Source: Rhodospirillales bacterium (GTDB lineage: Bacteria; Pseudomonadota; Alphaproteobacteria; BOG-932; Roseiterribacteraceae). Taken from it: a stretch of 64,000 nucleotides of DNA. The position numbers were made by a program, and so were the translations under genes. The DNA is taken from NCBI GenBank assembly GCA_028291345.1, contig JAQGIF010000136.1:1-64000 (forward strand), written 5' to 3'. Shown here in pieces: positions 10,441 through 21,685 of the stretch; the stretch's first letter is position 1, and every line of letters starts with the position of its first letter. The notes beneath the pieces are model-generated. The model saw only the letters and a program-made list of their open reading frames with translations, did not search any database and had not been told where the DNA came from.

Positions 10441-12867
10441 ATGCTTGTGAAGACCTCCGCCATCGGTCTGTTCGCCATTCTGGGCGCCGCGGTTTCTGCG
10501 GTTGCGCTGGCGCAGACGGCGACCGATGCTGCTTCGACGGACATGCCCGTGCGCGAGGAAATAATCGTTACCGGCAACACGCCCCTGCCCGGCTCGAATG
10601 TCGACAAGGACAAGCTGCCGGGCACCAGCCAGCTTCTATCGGCCAACGATTTCGCGAAGAACCATGGGATATCGATCCTTGATACGCTGTCGCAGCGCAT
10701 TCCGGGGCTGCAACTGAGTGACAGCCAGGGCAACGCGGGTGTCCAGGATCTGCATTATCGCGGGTTCGCCGCATCGCCGCTGCAGGGCACGCCGCAGGGC
10801 ATCGCGGTCTATCAGGACGGCGTCCGGCTCAACGAAGCCTTCGGCGATACCGTCAATTGGGACCTGATCCCCGCCGTGGCGATCGACCGGTTCGCCTTAT
10901 CCAGCAACAACCCCGCCTTCGGTCTCAATGCCATTGGTGGCGCGGTGAGCCTATCGATGAAAAACGGCTTCACCTTTCAAGGGCTGGAAGGTGAGATTCA
11001 GGGGGGCAGCTTCGGCCGGGTCAATGGGTCTATTCAATATGGCGTGAAGTCGGGCAAGTTCAGCCTTTATATCGCCGCCGAAGCCTTCAAGGATAATGGC
11101 TGGCGGCAACTCTCGTCTTCCGATATCGAGCGGATCTATGCCGATGCCGGCTTTAGCGGCGACATCTCCGAATTTCACCTGATCGCTTCGGCGGCGCGCT
11201 CCAGCCTCGGCGTGGTCGGCCCCGCGCCCCTCGACCTCATTAACGCAAATGATAAGGCGGTCTATACCTCGCCTCAGGCCACGAAGAACGAAATCGGGAT
11301 GCTGGCGCTCAACGGCACGGTTAATCTCACCGATTCACTGGCAATCCAGACGAACGTCTATGGCCGCCATCTCGAACAGAAGCATATCGACGGCAATGGC
11401 AGCAATTTCGAAAGCTGCAGCACCGGCTCATCCTTCGGCGGCACTCTTTGCCTGGAGGATAATGCCTTTGGGACGCCGGTCGGTGGCGAGCCCACCGCGT
11501 TCCGCAATCAGTTCGCGATCCTGGATCGCAGCGGCCGGACGATCCCGTTCGTCGCCGACACGCCCTACGGCACTATCGACAAGACGTCGACCAACACGAC
11601 GACGCTTGGCGCCGCGCTGCAGGCGACCTACGACGCGCCGGTATTCGGACACACGAATAACTTCGTGTTCGGCGGCAGCATCGACCATAGCGATATCGTG
11701 TTCAGCTCGAGCAGCACGCTGGGCTATATCTTCCCGGATCTGTCGGTCGGGCTGAACGGCGCCCTGCCGGGCTCCGGCGCGGTGATCCATACGCTGGGCA
11801 ATCTAGGCTATGCCCCGGTCGCGCTGGCGGCGACGACCGACTATTACGGCATCTATGCCGCAAACACGTTCGACGTCACCGACAGACTGTCGGCGACGGT
11901 CGGCATCCGGGTGAACATCATCGGCATCGACTCGCGCGATACAACCGGCGCGGACGCGGAGCTGAACGCCAACCATAGCTATACCCACGCCAACCCGCAG
12001 GCCGGCCTGACCTATAAGCTGGGGGGCGGCGTCACCGCCTATGGGGGATTTTCGCAGTCCAACCGCGCACCGACGGCGCTGGAGCTCGATTGTGCGGACC
12101 CGGTGAAGCCATGCCTGCTGGAAAATTCGCTGGTCTCCGACCCGCCGCTGAAGCAGGTCGTCGCCGACAATTACGAAATCGGGCTGCGCGGTTCGAATAC
12201 TGTCATGTTCGGCACCAGCGCGATGGGCCGGCTGGATTGGAACATCGCTTTCTATCGTACCGACAGCAACGACGACATCATCGCGCTGGCCAGCGTCGTT
12301 CAAGGCCGCGGCTATTACACCAACGTGCCTGCGACGCGCCGACAGGGGCTGGAAATCGGCGGAAATTATGTCTTGGGATCGCTGACCGCCTTCGCCAATT
12401 ACAGCTTCGTCGACGCGACCTACCGGTTCAATGGCGTGCTGGCGTCGCCGAACAGTCCGGCGGCGGATGGCGCCGGCAATATCACCGTCCATTCCGGTAA
12501 CCGGCTTCCCGCCATCCCCCGCCATCAGGTCAAGGTGGGTGCGGATTACGCAGTGACGCCGGACTGGACGATCGGCGGCGATGTCGAATATTTCGGTAGC
12601 CAGTATCTGGTCGGCGACGGTTCCAATCAGAATGCCAGACTGACGCCCTATGTTGTCGCCAATGTCCGTAGCTCGTACCAGTTGACCGACGACATCCAGA
12701 TTTTCGGCCATATCGATAATCTGCTCGACCGGCGCTATGCCTCCTATGGCACGTACTTCGAAACCGCGGGGGTCGGGCAACCGATCACCAGCAATTTGAG
12801 CGACCCGCGTTCGCTGACCCTCGGCCGGCCCCGGTCGTTCGCCGGAGGGATCAAGGTTAAATTCTAA
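10441..12867 (+). CDS. TonB-dependent outer-membrane receptor
   Basis: Likely start MLVKTSAIGLFAILGAAVSAVALAQ (signal peptide) at 10441, inside the longer track ORF from 10135; plug ...QDGVRLNEAFGDTVNWDLIPAVAIDRFALSSNNPAFGLNAIGGAVSL; ends FAGGIKVKF. Confidence 0.92.
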   Translation: MLVKTSAIGLFAILGAAVSAVALAQTATDAASTDMPVREEIIVTGNTPLPGSNVDKDKLPGTSQLLSANDFAKNHGISILDTLSQRIPGLQLSDSQGNAGVQDLHYRGFAASPLQGTPQGIAVYQDGVRLNEAFGDTVNWDLIPAVAIDRFALSSNNPAFGLNAIGGAVSLSMKNGFTFQGLEGEIQGGSFGRVNGSIQYGVKSGKFSLYIAAEAFKDNGWRQLSSSDIERIYADAGFSGDISEFHLIASAARSSLGVVGPAPLDLINANDKAVYTSPQATKNEIGMLALNGTVNLTDSLAIQTNVYGRHLEQKHIDGNGSNFESCSTGSSFGGTLCLEDNAFGTPVGGEPTAFRNQFAILDRSGRTIPFVADTPYGTIDKTSTNTTTLGAALQATYDAPVFGHTNNFVFGGSIDHSDIVFSSSSTLGYIFPDLSVGLNGALPGSGAVIHTLGNLGYAPVALAATTDYYGIYAANTFDVTDRLSATVGIRVNIIGIDSRDTTGADAELNANHSYTHANPQAGLTYKLGGGVTAYGGFSQSNRAPTALELDCADPVKPCLLENSLVSDPPLKQVVADNYEIGLRGSNTVMFGTSAMGRLDWNIAFYRTDSNDDIIALASVVQGRGYYTNVPATRRQGLEIGGNYVLGSLTAFANYSFVDATYRFNGVLASPNSPAADGAGNITVHSGNRLPAIPRHQVKVGADYAVTPDWTIGGDVEYFGSQYLVGDGSNQNARLTPYVVANVRSSYQLTDDIQIFGHIDNLLDRRYASYGTYFETAGVGQPITSNLSDPRSLTLGRPRSFAGGIKVKF

Positions 12868-13111
12868 CCCCAATAAATTGATATTGATATCATTCTCAAG
12901 TGATAAAGGGTTGGCTTGTTGCTTCACATCAGCGGGAGGGGTCCCATGTGAAAAGCCGTCGATCGGCCGTATCCCGACCCAGCTGATCACTGCGATCAGT
13001 CAGCGCCCGGCCGCTCGAAACCGCCCACTATGTTTTTGCCGATCAGGCCGAGTCGAGCGCCCTCACCTATTCACGACATATCACCGATTTAAAATTCTTT
13101 GCGAATGCTAT

Positions 13112-13126
13112 TGCGAGTTATTTGCA
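13112..13126. promoter_or_regulatory. Candidate Fur-type operator upstream of bfd
   Basis: TGCGAGTTATTTGCA, imperfect palindrome resembling alphaproteobacterial Fur boxes (TGCAAATnATTTGCA-like), 53 nt before the bfd ATG. Confidence 0.4.
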
Positions 13127-13179
13127 GCTAAGATACAAGCCTTCTATATCCAGGACCGAGCTTCAGGGATCAACCGTCC

Positions 13180-13368
13180 ATGTATGTTTGCCTTTGCAAT
13201 CGCGTTACGGATCGTCAGGTTCGCGCCCAGGCTGCGGGCGGCAATTGCACGCTCGGGTCCGTCCATAATTCGCTTGGGATTTCCCCCAAATGCGGCAAAT
13301 GCCTGCCGATGATGCGCGATCTCGTCCGGGAGCATCAAGGCCACGCGGGAGCTGCATCCAACGTTTGA
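13180..13368 (+). CDS. bfd: Bacterioferritin-associated ferredoxin
   Basis: 62 aa; MYVCLCNRVTD...CGKCLPMMRD (CxC...CxxC [2Fe-2S] pattern), directly upstream of bacterioferritin. Confidence 0.9.
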   Translation: MYVCLCNRVTDRQVRAQAAGGNCTLGSVHNSLGISPKCGKCLPMMRDLVREHQGHAGAASNV

Positions 13369-13435
13369 CGGAACAGCCCAAATAGTTTTTGGTTGATGAA
13401 TCGACGCTTCGCCTCTTCAACCAAAGCAGGTCATC

Positions 13436-13912
13436 ATGCTAGGCGATCCCACCGTCATCGGGCATCTGAACACCGCCCTGAAGAACGAACTCACTGCCAT
13501 CAATCAGTATTTCCTGCATGCCCGCATGCTACGCCATTGGGGCGTGACCAAGCTCGGCAAGCACGAATATGAAGAATCGATCGACGAGATGAAGCACGCC
13601 GATCGGCTGATCGGGCGTATCCTGTTCCTGGGTGGCCTACCCAACCTCCAGGATCTCGGCAAGCTGCTGATCGGCGAGGATGTGACCGAGCTGCTGGAAT
13701 GCGATCTTAAGCTCGAGCAGATGGCTATGCCCGCGCTACGCGACGCCATCGGTTATTGCGAGACAGTGCGCGATTACATTAGCAGAGAGCTATTCGAGGA
13801 TATTCTCGAAAGCGAAGAGGAACATGTCGATTTCCTGGAAACCCAGATCGACCTGATGAAGCGGATTGGCGTCGAGAACTACGTCCAGCTGCAGTCCGAC
13901 AGCGCTTCCTGA
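13436..13912 (+). CDS. bfr: Bacterioferritin
   Basis: 158 aa; [26 protein letters not shown]...[20 protein letters not shown] ferroxidase residues. Confidence 0.96.
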   Translation: MLGDPTVIGHLNTALKNELTAINQYFLHARMLRHWGVTKLGKHEYEESIDEMKHADRLIGRILFLGGLPNLQDLGKLLIGEDVTELLECDLKLEQMAMPALRDAIGYCETVRDYISRELFEDILESEEEHVDFLETQIDLMKRIGVENYVQLQSDSAS

Positions 13913-14068
13913 CCCGTCAGGCTCCTTGTCACATTATATTTCAACTTTTTAAGAATGCCGCGCGGGAATCCAGAACCGCATACGTATCATATGCAGATGA
14001 TCTGATGGGTCAGGCATCTATCCCGCCTCTGCTTCCATCCCTCGCGGAGGTGGTCATTGCATTACCTT

Positions 14069-14093
14069 GGGCCGTCCAGAGTCTGGACGGCCC
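14069..14093. terminator. 25-nt near-perfect palindrome; terminator or operator
   Basis: GGGCCGTCCAGA-G-TCTGGACGGCCC followed by ACTTTCTT; lies between bfr and the next gene. Confidence 0.5.
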
Positions 14094-14199
14094 ACTTTCT
14101 TACCCAACCGAAAAATCCCTCTCTTTTTCGCTTTGCACGCGTCGTGTAGAGATTTCCCCTAACAAGCGCGCAACGGCGCCGGCAAGGGAAATAAGTTTT

Positions 14200-15666
14200 A
14201 TGACGAGCGAAACCATCCGACTGGATAATACGGTCACCTTTGACGATACCGCCGACTTCATCGTCATCGGCCTCGGCGCGGCGGGCGCTTCGGCGGCGCT
14301 CGAAGCGAGGGCGGTAGGCGCGGATGTCCTGGTGCTGGAACGCGCCTCGGCCGGCGGCGGTTCGACCGCCTATTCAGGCGGCTTCGTCTATCTAGGCGGC
14401 GGCACCCGCGTGCAAAAGCTGAACGGCTTCGATGACACGGTCGAGGATATGTTCAACTATCTGATGGCAATGACGCCCAATCCGGACGAGGAGAAAATCC
14501 GGCTTTATTGCGAGAAAAGCCTGGAGCATTTCGACTGGCTGGAGCGTCAGGGGCTCGTCTTCAATAACGGCTTTTACGCCGAGAAGCATTTTGAACATTC
14601 GACCGAGGACGGCCTGTCCTGGACGGGTAACGAAAAGGTCTGGCCGTTCAGCGAACAGGCCCACCCCTTCCCGCGTGGCCACAAGATCACCGTGGCCGGC
14701 GGCCAGCAGGAACTCGGCATGGGCGGCCGCAAGATCATGGACACGCTGATCGCGCGCGTCGAAGAATCGGGCGCGCGGATCGTCACCGACGCCAATGTGA
14801 AGAATTTGATCGCCGACGCAGCCGGCCGAATCGTCGGCGTGAAATACAAGACTTTCGAAGGCGACCGGCATGTCGCCGCGGCCAAGGGCGTGCTGATCTC
14901 GACCGGCGGCTTCGCCATGAACAAGGAGATGTCGGAGAGATACTCTCCTCTGCTCGCGGACGAGCGGGTGCATATCGTCGGTAGCACCTATTCCGACGGC
15001 AGCGGCATCGAGCTGGGGTTGGGCGCCGGCGGCGTCACCCAGGATGTGGGCTATCTGATCACCTGTCCTTTTTATCCCCCCGCCAGCCTGCTGAAGGGCG
15101 TTCTGGTCAATAAGGAGGGCAAGCGTTTCGTCGCCGAGGATAGCTATCACGGCCGCACGACAGGGGCCTGCCTGCTGCAGCCTGACCGCAAGGCCTATCT
15201 GATCCTGGACAATGCCATCTTCGGCCGCCCTGAATTCGGCGGGCAGCAGCTGGTCGACGCTTGGGACAATTTCGCCGACATGGAGCGCGACCTCGGTATG
15301 CCCGAAGGTGTGTTGCAGAAGACTTTGGCCGACTACAACGCCAATGCCGAACGCCACGAAGATCCGGATTTCCACAAATATCACGACTGGATCCAGCCGC
15401 TGGCCGAGCCTCCTTTTGCCGCACTGGATTGCTCGTTGGGCAGTTCCTTCTATAGCGGCTTCTCGCTCGGCGGGCTGGCCACCAATGCCAAAGCCCAGGT
15501 GCTGGATACAACGGGCAAGGTCATCCCCGGCCTCTATGCCGCCGGCGCCTGCGCCACCAACATCGCCAAAGACGGTATGGGCTATTCCAGCGGCACCTGC
15601 ATCGGCGAATCGACCTTCTTCGGCCGTCAGGCGGGAATCGATGCGGCTGCAGCTCAGGATTATTAG
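14200..15666 (+). CDS. FAD-dependent oxidoreductase (fumarate reductase/3-ketosteroid dehydrogenase-like flavoprotein)
   Basis: Likely start MTSETIRLDNTVTFDDTADFIVIGLGAAGASAALEARAVGADVLVLE at 14200; C-terminal GLYAAGACATNIAKDGMGYSSGTCIGESTFFGRQAG. Confidence 0.87.
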   Translation: MTSETIRLDNTVTFDDTADFIVIGLGAAGASAALEARAVGADVLVLERASAGGGSTAYSGGFVYLGGGTRVQKLNGFDDTVEDMFNYLMAMTPNPDEEKIRLYCEKSLEHFDWLERQGLVFNNGFYAEKHFEHSTEDGLSWTGNEKVWPFSEQAHPFPRGHKITVAGGQQELGMGGRKIMDTLIARVEESGARIVTDANVKNLIADAAGRIVGVKYKTFEGDRHVAAAKGVLISTGGFAMNKEMSERYSPLLADERVHIVGSTYSDGSGIELGLGAGGVTQDVGYLITCPFYPPASLLKGVLVNKEGKRFVAEDSYHGRTTGACLLQPDRKAYLILDNAIFGRPEFGGQQLVDAWDNFADMERDLGMPEGVLQKTLADYNANAERHEDPDFHKYHDWIQPLAEPPFAALDCSLGSSFYSGFSLGGLATNAKAQVLDTTGKVIPGLYAAGACATNIAKDGMGYSSGTCIGESTFFGRQAGIDAAAAQDY

Positions 15667-15960
15667 GAAGGGAAAGCGCCGCGTATCCCGGCGCCCGCGC
15701 AAAGCGCGGGATCTCTGGCGCGGCAGCCATAACGAACGGCGGCAAGGTCGGATTTCTAAAAGCGCTGATTCTTATGATTGCTACAATGGGAACTATTTTA
15801 CTTGTCGCAGCCGTCCTTCAACGGCGAGTGTGAAAAGCCTTAAGGAAAAAGGTTGCGGAAAATTCCAATTGCGCCGGCCGATGCTGCGGGCATAGCGGTG
15901 CAGCGCATCCTGGATCGCAATGCGGTCGGCGAGGCTGCAAATCTGTCGGTATCTCGGTCA

Positions 15961-16761
15961 TCAGTTCGCTTCCTTAAGCCGGCGCCGGTATTTCTCGACC
16001 ATATAGGCCCCAGCCGCGACCGAACCCCCATCGACGGGAATGATCACCCCAGAGATATAGCTGGCCTCGGGCGAGGCCAGGAACGTGACCGCGTGGGCGA
16101 TCTCCTCGACCTTGCCCAAACGCCGCGCCGGGATATGCTCAGCGCGTTCGGCATAGACATCGGCGGGCCAGGCGGAGCGCAACAGCTCGGTGTCGATCGG
16201 CCCCGGTGCGACGCCGTTGGCGGTGATGCCGTAATCGCCAAGTTCCAGCGCCATCGCCCGTACCAGCCCGATGACCCCCGCCTTGGCCGCGCCATAGGCC
16301 GCCAGGTCGATCGGCCCCATGAATCCGGCGACCGACGAGATACAGACGATCCGGCCATAGCCGCGCGTGCGCATGTCGCGCGCGGCAGCCTGCGAGCAAT
16401 AGAAAGTCCCGGACATATGGACATTCAGTTGCGCCAGCCAGCTTTCCTTGGTGATCTCAAGGAAAGGCGCGGATTTGGAGGTTCCCGCGTTGTTGACCAG
16501 GATATCGATCTTGCCGATTTCCTTGACGACCCCCGCGATCAGCTCCTGCGCCTGGTCATAATCACCGACATCGGCGGTCGCCGCCCATGACTTGCGACCC
16601 AGCGCCCTGACTTCCGCTGCGGTCGCTTCGGCCCATTCGGCATTGATGTCGGCAATCGCGACATCCGCCCCGCCCCGCGCCAGCCTGAGCGCGATCGCCT
16701 TGCCGATGCCCCGCCCGGAGCCGGTCACCAGCGCCGCCTGCCCTTCGAAATCCGCCATCAT
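15961..16761 (-). CDS. Short-chain dehydrogenase/reductase (FabG-like)
   Basis: MMADFEGQAALVTGSGRGIGKAIALRLARGGA (TGxxxGIG), NNAG, YGAAK; the track ORF extends into a repeat upstream. Confidence 0.9.
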   Translation of the reverse strand: MMADFEGQAALVTGSGRGIGKAIALRLARGGADVAIADINAEWAEATAAEVRALGRKSWAATADVGDYDQAQELIAGVVKEIGKIDILVNNAGTSKSAPFLEITKESWLAQLNVHMSGTFYCSQAAARDMRTRGYGRIVCISSVAGFMGPIDLAAYGAAKAGVIGLVRAMALELGDYGITANGVAPGPIDTELLRSAWPADVYAERAEHIPARRLGKVEEIAHAVTFLASPEASYISGVIIPVDGGSVAAGAYMVEKYRRRLKEAN

Positions 16762-16790
16762 CCTCCCCTTTATTTTCCCAGCAATTATTA

Positions 16791-16865
16791 CGTCATTCCC
16801 GCGAAGGCAGGAACCCATTCATCCAACTGTGCAGGCGGAGAGGGGATTCCCGCCTACGGGCGTAT
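16791..16865. repeat. REP-like dispersed repeat (CGTCATTCCCGCGAAGGC...GATTCCCGCCTACGGGCG)
   Basis: Inverted ends of the familiar 'GTCATTCCCGCGNAGGCGGGAATCC' intergenic repeat; spurious translation SCLRGNDV is characteristic. Confidence 0.6.
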
Positions 16866-17038
16866 GAAGGCTGAGCGCGGTAGGGAATGAAATCATCAAG
16901 ACACCGAGTTTCGCTGCGCGGTCTCCGTCACCGAAGGCAATGAAGCGGGATTTCATCTGCGTTAATTTGGAGGTGGAATCCTATCTTGGTGCCCTGGGGT
17001 CTTAGCGTTTCAAAACCCCAAGTGCCGGAACGAACGCC

Positions 17039-19316
<2,278 letters not shown>

Positions 19317-19687
19317 CTAAAATCCGGTCGAAGATCCAGCTTCGCTTAGAGATGCACAAAACCACCCGCGACCAAGCAGCGGCGGATCGATCAAGCGGTA
19401 GCTTGTAGCGGCTTGTCTGCACCCTTGCCAATAGCCCCCGTCAGATCGTGCGGGAGATCGGGATGTTCAAGTTGCGGGATCCCGAACCAGCTCAAAAGCG
19501 CCTCGCCCCTCCGGGGAGAGGTCGGCGGCGCCGGCCGCGGGGCGAGGAGGTGGTTCAGCCATCCCTATGTCCAGCCGGAAAGCTCGGCCGATCGGACAGC
19601 AAGAAGGCTCGGCTTCGCCTCGCCGCCGCCTCACCCGGCTCGCTCCGCGATCCGACCTCTCCCTGCTGGGACGAGTTTAAACCCGGC

Positions 19688-20059
19688 CTACCGCCGAATG
19701 CTCAACCCATTCTCGCTGGCGCATGCGTTCATCACCGGCGCCACCTTCGCCTGAAAATCGGGTGGGAGGGTTTTGTTTGCTTCTATGTATTGGGCGTCGG
19801 CGGCGCTGATCAGTTCACTGGACTTTGTGGCGAAACATTTGCAGTAGGCCTCGATCGCGGCGGATGAAGCGCCGGATTTTTGCAAACAGGATTGAACGGC
19901 GGCATCCGCATAGCCGGGCAGCGCGGGCGACACTGACGCGCCGGCTGGTGTCGGCAGCATGACCGGCTCTATCGCCGCGCGCGGCCGTAATACGATAATT
20001 GCTGCCACGATCGCGAATACAACCGCGACCGCCACGCCTATCCCAAGCGTCTTTGACAT
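19688..20059 (-). CDS. Small membrane-anchored hypothetical protein
   Basis: Likely start MSKTLGIGVAVAVVFAIVAAIIVLRPRA (single N-terminal TM), then a soluble tail with conserved-looking Cys. Confidence 0.55.
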   Translation of the reverse strand: MSKTLGIGVAVAVVFAIVAAIIVLRPRAAIEPVMLPTPAGASVSPALPGYADAAVQSCLQKSGASSAAIEAYCKCFATKSSELISAADAQYIEANKTLPPDFQAKVAPVMNACASENGLSIRR

Positions 20060-20421
20060 CTCCACTTCATCTCCGCGCTGCCGTTCGGCCCGCCCTGGTT
20101 GAATGACGCGGCGCCACCCGTCGCGCCGTCGAGAACTCCTCAGCCGAAGCAAACTCCCGGCGCGAACCCTATGTTCCCCTTCGCCTTGATCGGGCGGCGG
20201 CCGGAGGAGCTGAAGCGACTGAGCGTGCTGACGCTGGAGAAGGCCGAGCGGCTGGCGATGGTGAATCGGGTGATCTGCCGGCCGACCAGTAAAGGCATTG
20301 GTCGGCCGGGTGGCCGCCCTATTGAGTTCGACTGAGTGGTCCGCGTTCCGGCGGACGCGGGGCGATGGTATCTGTGATTAGTTCAGCGCCCTTCAAAGCC
20401 GAGTCGCCGGGGAAACCCGCC

Positions 20422-21171
20422 CTAAGCCGCATCCGCGATCGCCATGAAGTCGCCGGCATCCAGGCTGGCGCCGCCGACCAGCGCTCCGCCCACCAAATCC
20501 AGCGCCAGAATGTCCGCGGCGTTGCTCGGCTTGACCGAACCGCCATAGAGGATCAGCCCGCACTCGGCACCGTCCGACTTGCCCGCGAGCGCCTCGCGGA
20601 TGACATGATGCATCATCGATATGTCGTCCAATGTCGCGGCGCGCCCCGTGCCGATCGCCCAGACCGGCTCGTAAGCGAGAACCAGCGCCTCACCTTCAAT
20701 ACCGTCGGGCACAGACGCTCTAACCTGTTCGCGGACGACAGTTTCCGCATGTCCTGCTTCGCGCTCGGCCAGGGTTTCGCCGACGCAGATGATCGGAGTC
20801 AGCCCATGCCGCCGCGCAGCGCGGGCTTTGGCATGGACCAGCTGATCGGTTTCGCCATGCATCGCCCGACGTTCCGAGTGGCCGACGATCACATGGCTTG
20901 ACCCGACATCCCGCAGCATTCCAGCCGAAATATCGCCGGTAAAGGCCCCGCTGACGCCCGGATGACAATTCTGCCCGCCAATCGACACGCCCAGCTGGGC
21001 CAGTGGGTGCGCCATTTCGCCGATCAGCGTCGCAGGCGGGCAAATCAGCAATTCGCGCCCCGGACGGGCCTCAGGCTTCAACCCCCGCAACTTCTCCAGG
21101 AAAGCCTTCGCCTCGGGCCGAGTACCGTTCATTTTCCAGTTACCCGCAATCAGCATCGTCCGGCTCATCAT
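20422..21171 (-). CDS. tpiA: Triosephosphate isomerase
   Basis: [54 protein letters not shown]. Confidence 0.97.
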   Translation of the reverse strand: MMSRTMLIAGNWKMNGTRPEAKAFLEKLRGLKPEARPGRELLICPPATLIGEMAHPLAQLGVSIGGQNCHPGVSGAFTGDISAGMLRDVGSSHVIVGHSERRAMHGETDQLVHAKARAARRHGLTPIICVGETLAEREAGHAETVVREQVRASVPDGIEGEALVLAYEPVWAIGTGRAATLDDISMMHHVIREALAGKSDGAECGLILYGGSVKPSNAADILALDLVGGALVGGASLDAGDFMAIADAA

Positions 21172-21653
21172 CAGCCTCCCTCTTTGTCGGCGGTTTCCTG
21201 CTGGGTTATGCACAGGCGCCGAAGCACGCGTTTGCGCGCCTCGCCGCGATCATAATCGGAAACATAGAGCAGTCCGGCAACCCGGCGCAGCAAAGCGTCC
21301 TCATCGGGATCGAGAACGCCGTCGGCATAAGCCACCTCCCACAGCATCTCGACCACCCGGACCCGCTCCTGCTCGTTCAGCCGCTCAATCGCTATTCGCG
21401 TGAATGGATAAAGCTGGGTCGAATCCTCCGCCCGCCGTTCTGCCTTGGCCAGCAATTCCTTTACGGCGGTAGGACCGAGGCCGAAACGGTCGGCCAGCAG
21501 ACGCTCGATCGCCGTTCGCTCGGCGGGGTCGAACGTATCGTCCATAGTGGCGGCGTGTACCATCAAGGCACCCACCGCGATCTGAAGCTGATCAGGTTTG
21601 CCGATGGAAGGCGTTGGCCCGCCGCTCAGCAATGAGAGAATATGATTGAACAT
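21171..21653 (-). CDS. TerB-family protein
   Basis: Likely start MFNHILSLLSGGPTPSIGKPDQLQIAVGALMVHAATMDDTFDPAERTAIERLLADRFGL...ANADGVLDPDE-like (VAYADGVLDPDEDALLRRVAGLL). Confidence 0.8.
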   Translation of the reverse strand: MFNHILSLLSGGPTPSIGKPDQLQIAVGALMVHAATMDDTFDPAERTAIERLLADRFGLGPTAVKELLAKAERRAEDSTQLYPFTRIAIERLNEQERVRVVEMLWEVAYADGVLDPDEDALLRRVAGLLYVSDYDRGEARKRVLRRLCITQQETADKEGG

Positions 21654-21685
21654 CGACAGTGGATAAACCGGCAGCACCGGTTGGA

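Noticed and set aside
11803-12990. 395-aa reverse ORF opposite the TBDR
   Set aside because: Antisense shadow of a well-supported TonB receptor; no recognisable motifs.
14392-15702. 436-aa reverse ORF opposite the flavoprotein
   Set aside because: Shadow ORF; the + strand has clear FAD-binding motifs.
16985-17035. GGGGTCTTAGCGTTTCAAAACCCC stem near the pyrG 3' end as a terminator
   Set aside because: Short stem with a long loop and no T-tract; too weak to list.
19480-19690. ORFs 19413..19754 and 19448..19867 (+)
   Set aside because: Translation of a CCTCCGGGGAGAGGTCGGCGGC-type intergenic low-complexity/repeat sequence partly antisense to the small membrane protein; not a supported gene.
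20099-20335. 78-aa + ORF (…MFPFALIGRRPEELKRLSVLTLEKAERLAMVNRVICRP…)
   Set aside because: Short, no recognised domain or clear RBS; could be a small gene but evidence is insufficient.
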